From CAINVV01 sp964506325 (lineage in GTDB: Bacteria; Bacteroidota; Bacteroidia; Bacteroidales; Prolixibacteraceae): 10,309 bases of DNA. A program made the translations under genes and the position numbers. The notes below the pieces were generated by a model. It saw only the letters and a list, made by a program, of their open reading frames with translations. It did no database searches and was not told where the DNA came from. Shown one piece after another: positions 1 to 7,754 of this stretch (position 1 is its first letter; each line of letters starts with the position of its first letter). The stretch covers positions 1 to 10,309 of the forward strand of contig CAZDLO010000119.1 in assembly GCA_964506325.1 (NCBI GenBank), given 5' to 3'.

Positions 1-947
1 GTGAGTCTCTTGTCTCGGGCCTTTTCGGCCAGATCCTTGATAGCCAATTCGATATGTGCAATATTCATTGTTTCTACATTCCGAATTACCGGGACCATCA
101 GTCCTTTTGGACTGGAAACGGCAATTCCTATATCATGATATTTAGGGGTTATAATATCCTCTCCATCAATCATAGAATTGACCGACGGATGTTGTAGCAG
201 CGCCAGACTTACTGCCTTCGCAAAGAATGCGTTAAATCCCAGTTTCAATCCGTATTTCTCTGTAAAGGCTTTCTGGTATTGATTCCTCATTTCCATGATT
301 TCACTCATATCTACCTCATTGAAGGTGGTGAGCATGGCTGTTTCATTCTTTACAGCTACCAAACGCTGACTCAGCTTACGTCTGAGGGGTGTCATGGCTA
401 CCCGTTCTTCTGCCCGGCTGGCTTCAAAAGTTTTGTTCATTGGTTTGTTCCAGGCATCAGCGATCTGTTCCATCTCATTTCTGTTCAGCCTCCTGATACC
501 TTCCAGCACATCGTCAACGGTCATTCCGGCTTGTTCCATCACCGCTTTGGCAGTAGGGGTCATTTTGAGTGTAATAGTGGCTTCCTGGGATAATGCAACT
601 GTCTTTTCATTGGAAACCTTGGGTTTATCATTCAATGATTCAGAGGGTTTAGCCGGTTCTGACACAGGCGGATTCTCTTTGGCAGTATTTCCCACAGCTT
701 GCGAAGAAGCTTTGTCGGTATCAATGGTACAGGCAGCGCTGCCCACTGAAATACGTTCTCCCTCTTTGACCAGGATATGAATCTGACCCGAAGCACTGGC
801 AATTAGGGACAGGGTTGCCTTGTCCGATTCAACTTCAGCCAGTTCCTGGTCTTTGCGAACGATTGATCCATTTTCAACAAGCCATTTACCGATTTCGACT
901 TCGGAAATGGATTCGCCGGGGGATGGAACCTTAATATCTACTAGCAT
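1..947 (-). CDS. sucB: Dihydrolipoyllysine succinyltransferase, E2 of 2-oxoglutarate dehydrogenase (3' end missing)
   Basis: This is the E2 core of the cytoplasmic 2-oxoglutarate dehydrogenase complex, which moves the succinyl group from E1-bound ThDP through a lipoyl arm to CoA. The ATG at 947-945 opens a frame of about 315 residues that is still open at the window edge. Residues 1-78 form one lipoyl domain (it begins MLVDIKVPSPGESISEVEIG) with the lipoylated lysine at K43 in ESDKAT. A Ser/Pro/Lys-rich linker follows. A peripheral subunit-binding segment lies at about 128-160 (TPTAKAVMEQAGM), and its usual GTGxxGR loop is replaced by EGIRRLNRNEM. The acyltransferase domain starts near 180 (TPLRRKLSQRLV) and includes GFNAFFAKAV and the SSPKGLMVPVIRN strand. 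The C-terminal catalytic HxxxDG region lies outside the window. It follows the E1 gene by 75 bp on the same strand, which supports the 2-oxoglutarate assignment over pyruvate or branched-chain E2. No clear Shine-Dalgarno is seen. Confidence 0.93.
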   Translation of the reverse strand, partial: MLVDIKVPSPGESISEVEIGKWLVENGSIVRKDQELAEVESDKATLSLIASASGQIHILVKEGERISVGSAACTIDTDKASSQAVGNTAKENPPVSEPAKPSESLNDKPKVSNEKTVALSQEATITLKMTPTAKAVMEQAGMTVDDVLEGIRRLNRNEMEQIADAWNKPMNKTFEASRAEERVAMTPLRRKLSQRLVAVKNETAMLTTFNEVDMSEIMEMRNQYQKAFTEKYGLKLGFNAFFAKAVSLALLQHPSVNSMIDGEDIITPKYHDIGIAVSSPKGLMVPVIRNVETMNIAHIELAIKDLAEKARDKRL

Positions 948-1022
948 ATCTTAAATTGTAATTTATATTTCCTTTTGGGAGCGAAAATTTGATGATATTA
1001 CTCAATAATCTGAACAAAGGGA

Positions 1023-3737
1023 TCAATTGAAAACGGAATCCATGATACGTTCGAGTCTTTTCTTGTGCTTTTCTACCAATCCGGCCGCAGGACTTGCACT
1101 TTCAGGCCGGCTGACAAGTTCAAGATTGAGTTCAGGATATTTTCTGAAAAGATAGGGCCATGCCCCCATGTTGGCTGGCTCATCCTGAACCCATAAGAAC
1201 CTTTTAGCTTGATTGTTGGAATATATTATCTCACGTACTTCTTCTGATGGGAAAGGGGATAATTGCTCAATTCGGTGAATGGCCACATCCATTCTTCCCA
1301 GCTTTTCCCTCCGTTCAATCAATTCAAAATAGATTTTACCATAAGTAAATACGACAACTTCTGCTTTCCCTTTTTCAACTTCCTTGTCCTCAATTAATTT
1401 TTCGAACCCTCCACGGGTTATTTTATCAAGCGAAGAAACAACTTTTGGATGGCGTAATAAGCTCTTCGGAGTAAAAACAATCATCGGAATTCTCACATTT
1501 CCAATTACCTGTCTTCTGAGAAGGTGGAAGAGATTGGCTGGAGTGGTTGGAACCACCACATGCAGGTTGTAGTTGCTGCACAAAGACAGATACCTTTCAA
1601 TCCTTGCACTTGAATGTTCCGGACCCTGACCTTCATAACCATGAGGCAGGAACAATACCAATCCGTTCATCATCCCCCATTTCTCCCCGGCAGAACTGAT
1701 GTACTGGTCAAAAATCACCTGTGCAACATTGGCAAAATCGCCAAACTGGCCTTCCCATATAGTTAGTCCTTTGGGAAATGCCATCGAATAGCCGTATTCA
1801 AATCCCATAACGCCGTATTCGTTCAGGGGAGAATTCAGAACAGAAAAACTAGCCTGGTCCGGGGTTATGTGTTCCAGTGGAAAATAAGTTTCACCCGTAT
1901 CCTCCAGAACCAGAGCGGAATGTCTGTGGGAGAATGTTCCACGGCGTGCATCCTGGCCACTTAACCTGACCGGATATCCCTCTTTCAACAGGGAAGCATA
2001 TGCAAGTAATTCGCCCAGGGCCCAGTCAACTTTGTTGTTGGAGATCATTTGACTCCTTTCCTCCATAAGCTTGACAATCTTGCTGAAGAATTTCTTATCG
2101 GCAGGAAGAGAATTGATTTTTTCTGCCAGGCTTATCAGTTCTGTTTCCGAAACAGCAGTAGGAACCTCATATATTTCACACGGATCAGGGAATCGGTAAG
2201 ATTTATATTCATCAACCAGGAAATTTTTAATATTGAGCTTATCAATTAACTTACTCGCTTCATAATTTTCTTCCAGTTGGGAGTCAAACCTTGCAATCTC
2301 TTGTTCAACATCTGTTTGAGATAAAATTCCCCTGTCTATAAGTTTCCTGGCATAAATATCCCGTGGATTTGGATGTCCTGCAATAATTTTGTACAGGTGT
2401 GGCTGCGTAAATCTAGGTTCATCACCTTCATTGTGGCCATATTTACGGTAAGAAAGAATATCAATAAAGACATCCGACTTGAAATGCTGCCTGAATTCCA
2501 ACGCTAGTTTGACTGTGAATATAAGGGATTCAACGTCATCCCCGTTGACATGAAAAACCGGAGAACGGGTAACTTTGGCTACATCAGTGCAATAGGTACT
2601 GGAGCGGGCCTCAAGATAGTCTGTTGTGAATCCTACCTGGTTGTTTACAACAATGTGCAGTGTTCCTCCGGTTTTGTATCCTGGAAGCTGCGACATCTGT
2701 ACAATCTCATAGACAATTCCCTGACCGGCAATCGCTGCGTCACCATGAATGATGATTGGTGCAATTTTCCCAAAGTCACTGTCATAATCATGGTCAATTC
2801 TGGCCCTGACCATTCCCTCTGCCAGCGAACTAACTGTTTCGAGATGCGAAGGGTTAGGGATAAGGCTTAATTTTACGATTTCGCCATTGTCAGTGGTCAC
2901 CGTATTTTCAAATCCAAGGTGGTATTTAACGTCTCCCAGGGAAATACCCTCCTCATAATCGGTGGCATAAAATTCCTTGAAGATGTTTTTGTAAGGTTTT
3001 TCGAGTATATTAGCTAGTACATTCAGTCTACCCCTGTGAGCCATTCCCACAACAAATTCGCGGATGCCAAGACTGGCACCGTGAACAATTATTGCATCCA
3101 ATGCTGGAATCAGGGCTTCAGTGCCCTCAAGTGAGAATCGTTTTGCTCCTACAAATTTACGGTGGATGAAACTTTCAAACCCTACTGCTATGTTAAGATG
3201 GTAGAAAATATGCTTTTGCTGCTCAGGGGTAAAATATTCACTGTTTTTGGAACGTTCCATTCTGATCCTAAGCCAGTCGATAAGTTCAGGCTGTCGCATG
3301 TAAAGAAATTCTGCACCAATTGACTCACAGTAGGTAGCTTCGAGATGGGCAATGATCTCTTTCAGTGTGGCATTTCCAATTCCAATTTCTTTGCCTGCAT
3401 GAAAGATCGTATTTAGATCAGATTCTTCCAGTCCGAAATTCTTATAATCAAGGGTAGGAGAGTAGGTTCTTCTTTTTCTTACAGGGTTGGTACGGGTAAA
3501 CAAATGACCACGCTGCCTGTAACCCGTTATTAGGTTAATGATATTGAATTCTTTCTGAATTCTGCTTTCATCAGCTGAAACGAGCTCATCATCCCGGTAT
3601 GATTTTCTGGCAAGTTCAAATCCCTCAAAAAAATTACGCCAGCTTTGTTCAACATTTGCAGGGTTTTCCAGGTAATTTCTGTACAACTCTTCAACAGCAC
3701 TAATTTCCTGGTTGCCAACAAGGGAAAATTTATCCAT
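1023..3737 (-). CDS. sucA: 2-oxoglutarate dehydrogenase E1 component, ThDP-dependent
   Basis: This is the E1 subunit that decarboxylates 2-oxoglutarate on thiamine diphosphate and reductively succinylates the lipoyl arm of E2 in the TCA cycle. The 904-residue length is close to the usual 930 or so. The N-terminus has the family's E2-contact helix (VEELYRNYLENPANVEQSW, about 15-33). Recognisable active-site and cofactor segments are HRGRLNVL (H234), the ThDP/Mg motif HGDAAIAGQG (331-340) with NNQVGFTT (N365, N366), GHNEGDEPRFTQP (H435), GQDARRGTFSHRHS (594-607, with H604 and H606), and the LPHGYEGQGPEHSSARIERYL stretch in the transketolase-like second half. The ATG at 3737 is chosen because the E2-contact helix starts directly after it. 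No good ribosome site precedes it. The protein is complete, with no missing key motif. It probably heads a sucAB transcript driven from the promoter at 3906-3936, with a leader of roughly 160 nt. Confidence 0.97.
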   Translation of the reverse strand: MDKFSLVGNQEISAVEELYRNYLENPANVEQSWRNFFEGFELARKSYRDDELVSADESRIQKEFNIINLITGYRQRGHLFTRTNPVRKRRTYSPTLDYKNFGLEESDLNTIFHAGKEIGIGNATLKEIIAHLEATYCESIGAEFLYMRQPELIDWLRIRMERSKNSEYFTPEQQKHIFYHLNIAVGFESFIHRKFVGAKRFSLEGTEALIPALDAIIVHGASLGIREFVVGMAHRGRLNVLANILEKPYKNIFKEFYATDYEEGISLGDVKYHLGFENTVTTDNGEIVKLSLIPNPSHLETVSSLAEGMVRARIDHDYDSDFGKIAPIIIHGDAAIAGQGIVYEIVQMSQLPGYKTGGTLHIVVNNQVGFTTDYLEARSSTYCTDVAKVTRSPVFHVNGDDVESLIFTVKLALEFRQHFKSDVFIDILSYRKYGHNEGDEPRFTQPHLYKIIAGHPNPRDIYARKLIDRGILSQTDVEQEIARFDSQLEENYEASKLIDKLNIKNFLVDEYKSYRFPDPCEIYEVPTAVSETELISLAEKINSLPADKKFFSKIVKLMEERSQMISNNKVDWALGELLAYASLLKEGYPVRLSGQDARRGTFSHRHSALVLEDTGETYFPLEHITPDQASFSVLNSPLNEYGVMGFEYGYSMAFPKGLTIWEGQFGDFANVAQVIFDQYISSAGEKWGMMNGLVLFLPHGYEGQGPEHSSARIERYLSLCSNYNLHVVVPTTPANLFHLLRRQVIGNVRIPMIVFTPKSLLRHPKVVSSLDKITRGGFEKLIEDKEVEKGKAEVVVFTYGKIYFELIERREKLGRMDVAIHRIEQLSPFPSEEVREIIYSNNQAKRFLWVQDEPANMGAWPYLFRKYPELNLELVSRPESASPAAGLVEKHKKRLERIMDSVFN

Positions 3738-3851
3738 ACAATGGTTTTATTGATGCTTCTTACGTTGGTAAGATAAAATTGTTATCCAATAGTGATGATT
3801 TATAAATATATCGCCAAAAATTAAATGTTTCACCACTCATTACTACCAGAT

Positions 3852-3869
3852 TCATTGAATTTTCAATGA
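3852..3869. repeat. 18-bp inverted repeat in the sucA leader
   Basis: TCATTGAA, a 2-base spacer (TT), then TTCAATGA form a perfect dyad with 8-bp arms. It sits about 30-50 bases downstream of the predicted sucA start of transcription and about 115 bases before the sucA ATG. The 2-base spacer is too short for a good RNA loop unless inner pairs open, so a dimeric protein-binding site is the more natural reading. No regulator is identified, and in AT-rich DNA such a dyad can arise by chance. Confidence 0.4.
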
Positions 3870-3905
3870 TTTTTTCAACAAGTAAAACACAACATCCTTG
3901 AGAAT

Positions 3906-3936
3906 CAAATGTACTAATTAGCCATGATTTGGCAAA
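3906..3936 (-). promoter_or_regulatory. Bacteroidota-type promoter for sucAB
   Basis: Read on the minus strand, TTTG (3936-3933) is followed by exactly 19 bases and TACATTTG (3913-3906). This fits the known Bacteroidota primary sigma consensus (TTTG near -33, spacer 19-21, TAnnTTTG near -7) with no mismatch. Transcription would start around 3898-3902, giving sucA a leader of roughly 160 nt. The assignment to sucA is inferred from direction and absence of any other gene between. Confidence 0.7.
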
Positions 3937-4074
3937 GAAATGACAAAAATTGAAAGTCGATTGTTCTAAAAGACCTTGCCTGGTCAAAAAAACAGATTCG
4001 AGGATTAAAGCCTCCTTTGTTTTTCTGGAAAAAAGAGGCATTTTTAATAAAAATTTCTATCTCTTCCTATGTCG

Positions 4075-4080
4075 AAGGAA
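4075..4080 (+). promoter_or_regulatory. Ribosome-binding site for the AddB-like gene
   Basis: AAGGAA lies 7 bases before the ATG at 4088. It is one of only two clear Shine-Dalgarno-like sites in the window, and it supports this start. An ATG at 4069 is out of frame. Confidence 0.55.
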
Positions 4081-4087
4081 ATAACCT

Positions 4088-6982
4088 ATGAGTCAATCAC
4101 ATGAATGTTTTTTGAAAGAAATAGCCAATTCTTTGCACCTGATTCACGGGAAGCGAATAGCTGACCTGACCATTGTGTTCCCCAATCGTCGTGCAGGACT
4201 TTTCTTTACAGAATACCTGAACAACATCATAAAAGAGCCAACCTTTTCGCCGGAAATCATAACCATCCAGGAGCTTTTTGCCCATATCTCACCTTTGCAT
4301 CAGGAGGATCAGCTTCTTCTTATTTTCAGGCTGTATAAAATCTACAGCAGGCTGAGCGGTTCCAGAGACAGCTTTGATGAATTCTATTTGTGGGGAGACA
4401 TGTTGTTGCATGATTTCGACCAGGTTGACAAGTATATGGTAGATGCCGAACTTTTATTTACAAATATTACCGACCTGAAGGAGATTGATGAGCATTTTAC
4501 CGATTGGAACGAGGAGAGGAAAAACGAGATAAAGCACTTCTGGAAAAGTCTGAACAGCGGTGATCAGAAGCAAGACCAGAAAGAGTTTGCCAGACTGTGG
4601 CAGGTATTGTACCCCGTATATAAACAATTGAGAGAAGAACTTTCTGGTAACAACATTGCCTACGAAGGGATGCTCTTCCGGGATGCCGTTGAGAAACCCG
4701 GAGTCAAATGCCATTCTTATTTATCTGACAGAGAATTTGTTGTGGCCGGGTTTAATGCTCTTAACAAATGTGAAAAGGCTCTTTTCCAAATGTTGATGGC
4801 AAATGGTAAGATCTCCTTTTACTGGGATTATGATGAGTATTATTACGGCGACAAAGTCCAGGAGGCCGGCCTGTTTATGAGGGAGAACATCAGATTATTT
4901 CCCCAGCAGGATATTCCGTACCAGACCAACTGGCTAAAACCAGGCAGAGAATTTCAGATTTTCCATACGCCGTCACAAATGGGGCAGGCACAAATCGCAG
5001 CAAGGGAGGTTTCCCGGCTTGAAGGGGAAATAAAACAGTTTGATGATACTGCCGTGATTCTGTGTGATGAAGAGCTTCTTCTTCCTTTTCTTTCTGCCCT
5101 TCCCCCCGAAATTTCAAAGGTGAACGTGACAATGGGTCTGCAGTTGAAGCAAACCCCCTTGTTTAGCTTGATGAACCTCCTTATTTCATTGCAAAAAAAC
5201 AAAAAAAACGAGACCGAAAATCAACTCTTTCATTACAAAAATGTTATAGACATCTTAAATAATCAGTTGATTCAATCTGTATATCCTTCTGAATGTAAAT
5301 TAATTACAGACAATATCATCCGAAAAAATATTTTGTATGTTTCATCAGGTGATGTAAGGACAAATGAACTTTTTAACAGGATTTTTATTTACCATGATTC
5401 AGTTTCCGATTTACCGGACTATTTTCTTTCCATACTGCATGGCTTGTTTTTATTCTGGGAAAAAAATAAGGGAGAGAAATATGCGGATAATTACCAGGAG
5501 TACATCTATCAGGTATACCTGGCTGTTAACAAGTTAAAAAACATCATCCTACTGGAAGGTCCCGGTATTATGGGTTCCAAAAATTTTCTCTCAAGGGAAA
5601 CCCTTTTTAAGCTTTTGGTACAGTACTTTAATACCCTTAGCGTAAGTTTCGAAGGAGAGCCCCTTGCAGGGTTACAGGTGATGGGCATTCTTGAGACCCG
5701 GACGCTTGATTTTAAAAATATTGTATTACTATCTGTAAATGAGGGAATAATGCCCAGGGAGAATGCGGTTGGTTCATTCATACCCTATCATCTTCGAAGG
5801 GGAGTGGAGCTTCCCACACAAGAGGAACAGAACGCCATGTATGCCTACTATTTCTACAGATTATTACAGCGTGCAGAAAATGTGACAATTGTTTATAATT
5901 CAGGTAGTAACGGACTTAAAACCGGGGAAAAAAGTCGCTTTATATACCAATTGCAGCTGGAATCTGCCTTTAAAGTCACAGAGACTGGAATTGAAAACAC
6001 CATAGATCCGGTGCCAAATTTTCCAATTTCCATTGAAAAGAAAGGAAGAGTAGCTGAAATAATGGATGGATTTCTGAGTAGCAGCAGAAGAATATCACCT
6101 ACTGCCCTGGACCAGTATTTGCATTGTCCGTTAAGTTATTATTTTAAATATATAGCTCGTTACGCGGAGGAGGAAGCAGTTACAGAAGAGGTAGATGCAA
6201 GGATGTTTGGAAAAATCTTTCACTCAGCCATGGAACGATTGTATACTCCATTTCTGAATATGACTATTGATGAAAAGGAGCTTATAAAGCTTGCAGAGAA
6301 CAACAATAGCATTGAAAACGCATTGCAGTCCGCTTTTCATGAGCAATTTTTCAAAATGGAAGGAGATATTGGTGATTTCTCACTCTCGGGCAGAAATGTA
6401 CTCGTTTATGAGGTAATCAGGAAAATGCTGGTTCAGACAATTCTCGTAGATGGGAAAAAATCGCCATTTGTCTTAAAGGGTTTAGAGCAAAGGGTAGAGG
6501 CGACTATTGAAATTTACGGAGGAACTAAAGCTGTTCGCATCGGTGGAATTATTGACAGAATTGACTATTTGGATGGTGTTACAGAGATAATTGACTATAA
6601 GACTGGCACTACGGAACATTCGTTTGGTTCAGTACAGGATCTGTTCGACAGGGAGGCAAAAAAAAGAAACAAGGCTGCTTTTCAAACGATGGTTTACGGA
6701 TGTATCTGGGACAAGAATCATCCGGGATCATCACCAATATATCCTTCTGTCTATGCCCTGAAAAGCATTTTCAAAGAGGATAAGAGCCGGCTGACCATTA
6801 AAGATGAAGGGCCGGTTGATGTGGATTACAGGCAGATCAAACACCTTTTTGAACCCAGGCTGAGAGATTTACTGGAAGAAATTTTTAATCCGGAGATTGC
6901 ATTCACCCAGACAATTGTCGAAGAAAATTGCAATTATTGCACTTTCTGCTCTATTTGCGGAAAACAACCGACTCAGTCGTGA
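4088..6982 (+). CDS. AddB-like PD-(D/E)XK nuclease with Fe-S cysteines
   Basis: This 964-residue protein resembles the AddB subunit of AddAB helicase-nucleases, which process double-strand DNA ends for RecA-dependent repair. The N-terminal helicase-like fold lacks a Walker A GKT; the equivalent place reads FPNRRAGLFF (31-40), as is usual for the non-motor AddB arm. The conserved segment GILETRTLDFKNIVLL followed by NEGIMP lies around 533-555. The C-terminal RecB-type nuclease has FGKIFH (H712), D823 in GGIIDRID, D836-Y837-K838 in IIDYKTG, and QxxxY (Q866, Y870). C680 (YLHCPLSYYF) with C948, C951 and C957 matches the AddB Fe-S pattern of one distant Cys plus C-x2-C-x5-C; an extra C954 lies between them. 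All catalytic residues I would expect are present. No addA-like helicase gene is adjacent, so its partner must be elsewhere. A stand-alone Bacteroidota family nuclease is the alternative, so I leave the symbol empty. Confidence 0.9.
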   Translation: MSQSHECFLKEIANSLHLIHGKRIADLTIVFPNRRAGLFFTEYLNNIIKEPTFSPEIITIQELFAHISPLHQEDQLLLIFRLYKIYSRLSGSRDSFDEFYLWGDMLLHDFDQVDKYMVDAELLFTNITDLKEIDEHFTDWNEERKNEIKHFWKSLNSGDQKQDQKEFARLWQVLYPVYKQLREELSGNNIAYEGMLFRDAVEKPGVKCHSYLSDREFVVAGFNALNKCEKALFQMLMANGKISFYWDYDEYYYGDKVQEAGLFMRENIRLFPQQDIPYQTNWLKPGREFQIFHTPSQMGQAQIAAREVSRLEGEIKQFDDTAVILCDEELLLPFLSALPPEISKVNVTMGLQLKQTPLFSLMNLLISLQKNKKNETENQLFHYKNVIDILNNQLIQSVYPSECKLITDNIIRKNILYVSSGDVRTNELFNRIFIYHDSVSDLPDYFLSILHGLFLFWEKNKGEKYADNYQEYIYQVYLAVNKLKNIILLEGPGIMGSKNFLSRETLFKLLVQYFNTLSVSFEGEPLAGLQVMGILETRTLDFKNIVLLSVNEGIMPRENAVGSFIPYHLRRGVELPTQEEQNAMYAYYFYRLLQRAENVTIVYNSGSNGLKTGEKSRFIYQLQLESAFKVTETGIENTIDPVPNFPISIEKKGRVAEIMDGFLSSSRRISPTALDQYLHCPLSYYFKYIARYAEEEAVTEEVDARMFGKIFHSAMERLYTPFLNMTIDEKELIKLAENNNSIENALQSAFHEQFFKMEGDIGDFSLSGRNVLVYEVIRKMLVQTILVDGKKSPFVLKGLEQRVEATIEIYGGTKAVRIGGIIDRIDYLDGVTEIIDYKTGTTEHSFGSVQDLFDREAKKRNKAAFQTMVYGCIWDKNHPGSSPIYPSVYALKSIFKEDKSRLTIKDEGPVDVDYRQIKHLFEPRLRDLLEEIFNPEIAFTQTIVEENCNYCTFCSICGKQPTQS

Positions 6983-7653
6983 TCAAGCAGGTCGGGCCTG
7001 ATTTTTTTCGTCCGCTCAATGGCCTGTTTCAGCTTCCAGTCATCAATAAGCTGGTCGTTCCCGGAAAGGAGTATATCCGGCACATTCCATCCCTTGTACA
7101 CAGCAGGCCTGGTATAGACAGGGGGTGTAAGCAAGCCATCCTGGAAAGAATCAGTAAGGGCAGAAGTTTCATCCGATAAAACACCGGGTATGAGTCTTAC
7201 AATTGAATCTGAAACAATTGCTGCAGCCAGTTCTCCACCCGTCAGCACATAATCACCGATAGAAAACTCCCTGGTTACAAGGTAATCCCGAACTCTTTGA
7301 TCTATTCCTTTGTAATGCCCGCACAATATCAGAAGGTTTTCTTTCAGGGAAAGCTGGTTGGCATCCTGTTGTGTAAACCTGGCTGCATCCGGTGTCAGGA
7401 AAATGATTTCATCGTAATTGCGGGCTGATTTTAATTCAGAAATGGCTCTGTCAATGGGTTCGATCATCATCACCATACCGGCACCTTTGCTAAAAGCGTA
7501 GTCGTCAACTCTTTTGTGCTTGTCGGTAGCCCAGTTTCTGATGTTATGTATGTGGATTTCAGCAAGTCCTTTGTCTTTTGCCCGCTTCAAAATAGAATGG
7601 TTAAAGGGACTTTCCAACAACTCCGGTACTACTGTGAGAATATCTATCCGCAT
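6973..7653 (-). CDS. trmD: tRNA (guanine37-N1)-methyltransferase
   Basis: TrmD is a SPOUT methyltransferase that uses S-adenosylmethionine to make m1G at position 37 of tRNAs with G36, which prevents +1 frameshifting. The 226-residue length from M(7653) is normal. It begins MRIDILTVVPELLESPFNHSI, as in the family. The trefoil-knot cofactor site shows CGHYKGIDQRV (111-121) and SIGDYVLTGGEL (131-142). R153 (VRLIPG) and D168 (LTDSF) align with the catalytic Arg154 and Asp169 of the E. coli enzyme. The TPPVYTRP and LLSGND segments and the C-terminal helical domain (LKQAIERTKKIRPDLL) are also present. The frame stays open 13 codons upstream to 7692, but that extension (MADFFLPLQKFRF) is unlike the family and would cover the predicted promoter. 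Its 3' end overlaps the convergent AddB-like gene by 10 bp. It stands alone rather than in the rpsP-rimM-trmD-rplS order known from other phyla. Confidence 0.96.
   Translation of the reverse strand: MRIDILTVVPELLESPFNHSILKRAKDKGLAEIHIHNIRNWATDKHKRVDDYAFSKGAGMVMMIEPIDRAISELKSARNYDEIIFLTPDAARFTQQDANQLSLKENLLILCGHYKGIDQRVRDYLVTREFSIGDYVLTGGELAAAIVSDSIVRLIPGVLSDETSALTDSFQDGLLTPPVYTRPAVYKGWNVPDILLSGNDQLIDDWKLKQAIERTKKIRPDLLDHD
6988..7008 (+). terminator. Weak possible terminator for the AddB-like transcript, inside the 3' end of trmD
   Basis: CAGG, loop TCGGG, CCTG, then A and seven Ts lie 5 bases after the plus-strand stop codon. The stem is only 4 bp, although the T tract is good. These bases also encode the trmD C-terminus (KKIRPDL), so the T tract may simply reflect two lysine codons. 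Confidence 0.25.
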
Positions 7654-7668
7654 AAACCTAAATTTCTG

Positions 7669-7676
7669 CAAAGGTA
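7669..7676 (-). promoter_or_regulatory. Possible -7 element of a trmD promoter
   Basis: On the minus strand TACCTTTG matches TAnnTTTG exactly and ends 15 bases before the trmD ATG, so the leader would be only about 8-10 nt. No TTTG is found 19-21 bases upstream, which weakens it. A second exact match, TATTTTTG at 7741-7734, also lacks a clear -33 box; it would give a leader of about 75 nt. Confidence 0.45.
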
Positions 7677-7691
7677 AAAAAAAGTCAGCCA

Positions 7692-7716
7692 CTCTCAGAT
7701 TCCCGTCATTTGAGAG
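7692..7716. repeat. Imperfect inverted repeat upstream of trmD
   Basis: CTCTCAGAT, a 7-base spacer, then ATTTGAGAG pair over 9 bp with one G-T position. The dyad covers the place where the -33 region of the nearer trmD promoter candidate would be. It could be an operator, or a leader hairpin if the farther candidate at 7734-7741 is used. It has no T tract on either strand that would make it a terminator. Confidence 0.3.
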
Positions 7717-7754
7717 CCATTTGTAAAAATTTCCAAAAATATGTCATCGAAACT

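Larger units (their letters stand above)
3738..4087. other. Divergent intergenic region between sucA and the AddB-like gene
   Basis: This 350-bp AT-rich gap separates two divergent genes. It contains a full-consensus Bacteroidota promoter reading toward sucA, an 18-bp dyad between that promoter and sucA, and a ribosome site for the plus-strand gene. An open frame of 93 codons on the minus strand (3760-4041) spans the gap. It has no recognisable domain, lies across the promoter and dyad, and ends only 22 bp before sucA, so I do not call it a gene. I could not find a convincing TAnnTTTG promoter for the plus-strand gene. Confidence 0.7.

Noticed and set aside
279..780. Two overlapping plus-strand open frames of 104 and 128 codons
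   Set aside because: Both are antisense to sucB, whose lipoyl and catalytic motifs are clear. They are shadows of its coding frame.
3760..4041. Open frame of 93 codons on the minus strand in the sucA upstream region
   Set aside because: It has no recognisable domain and biased, unprotein-like composition. It also covers the consensus sucA promoter and the dyad.
6929..6941. Perfect palindrome TGCAATTATTGCA followed on the minus strand by a T-rich run, as a possible trmD terminator
   Set aside because: It is explained by the coding of the Fe-S cysteines (CNYC) in the AddB-like gene, and the hairpin loop would be too small for a good stem.
7651..7692. 13-codon upstream extension of TrmD
   Set aside because: The family starts at MRIDILTV, and the extension would be translated from sequence holding the TACCTTTG promoter element.
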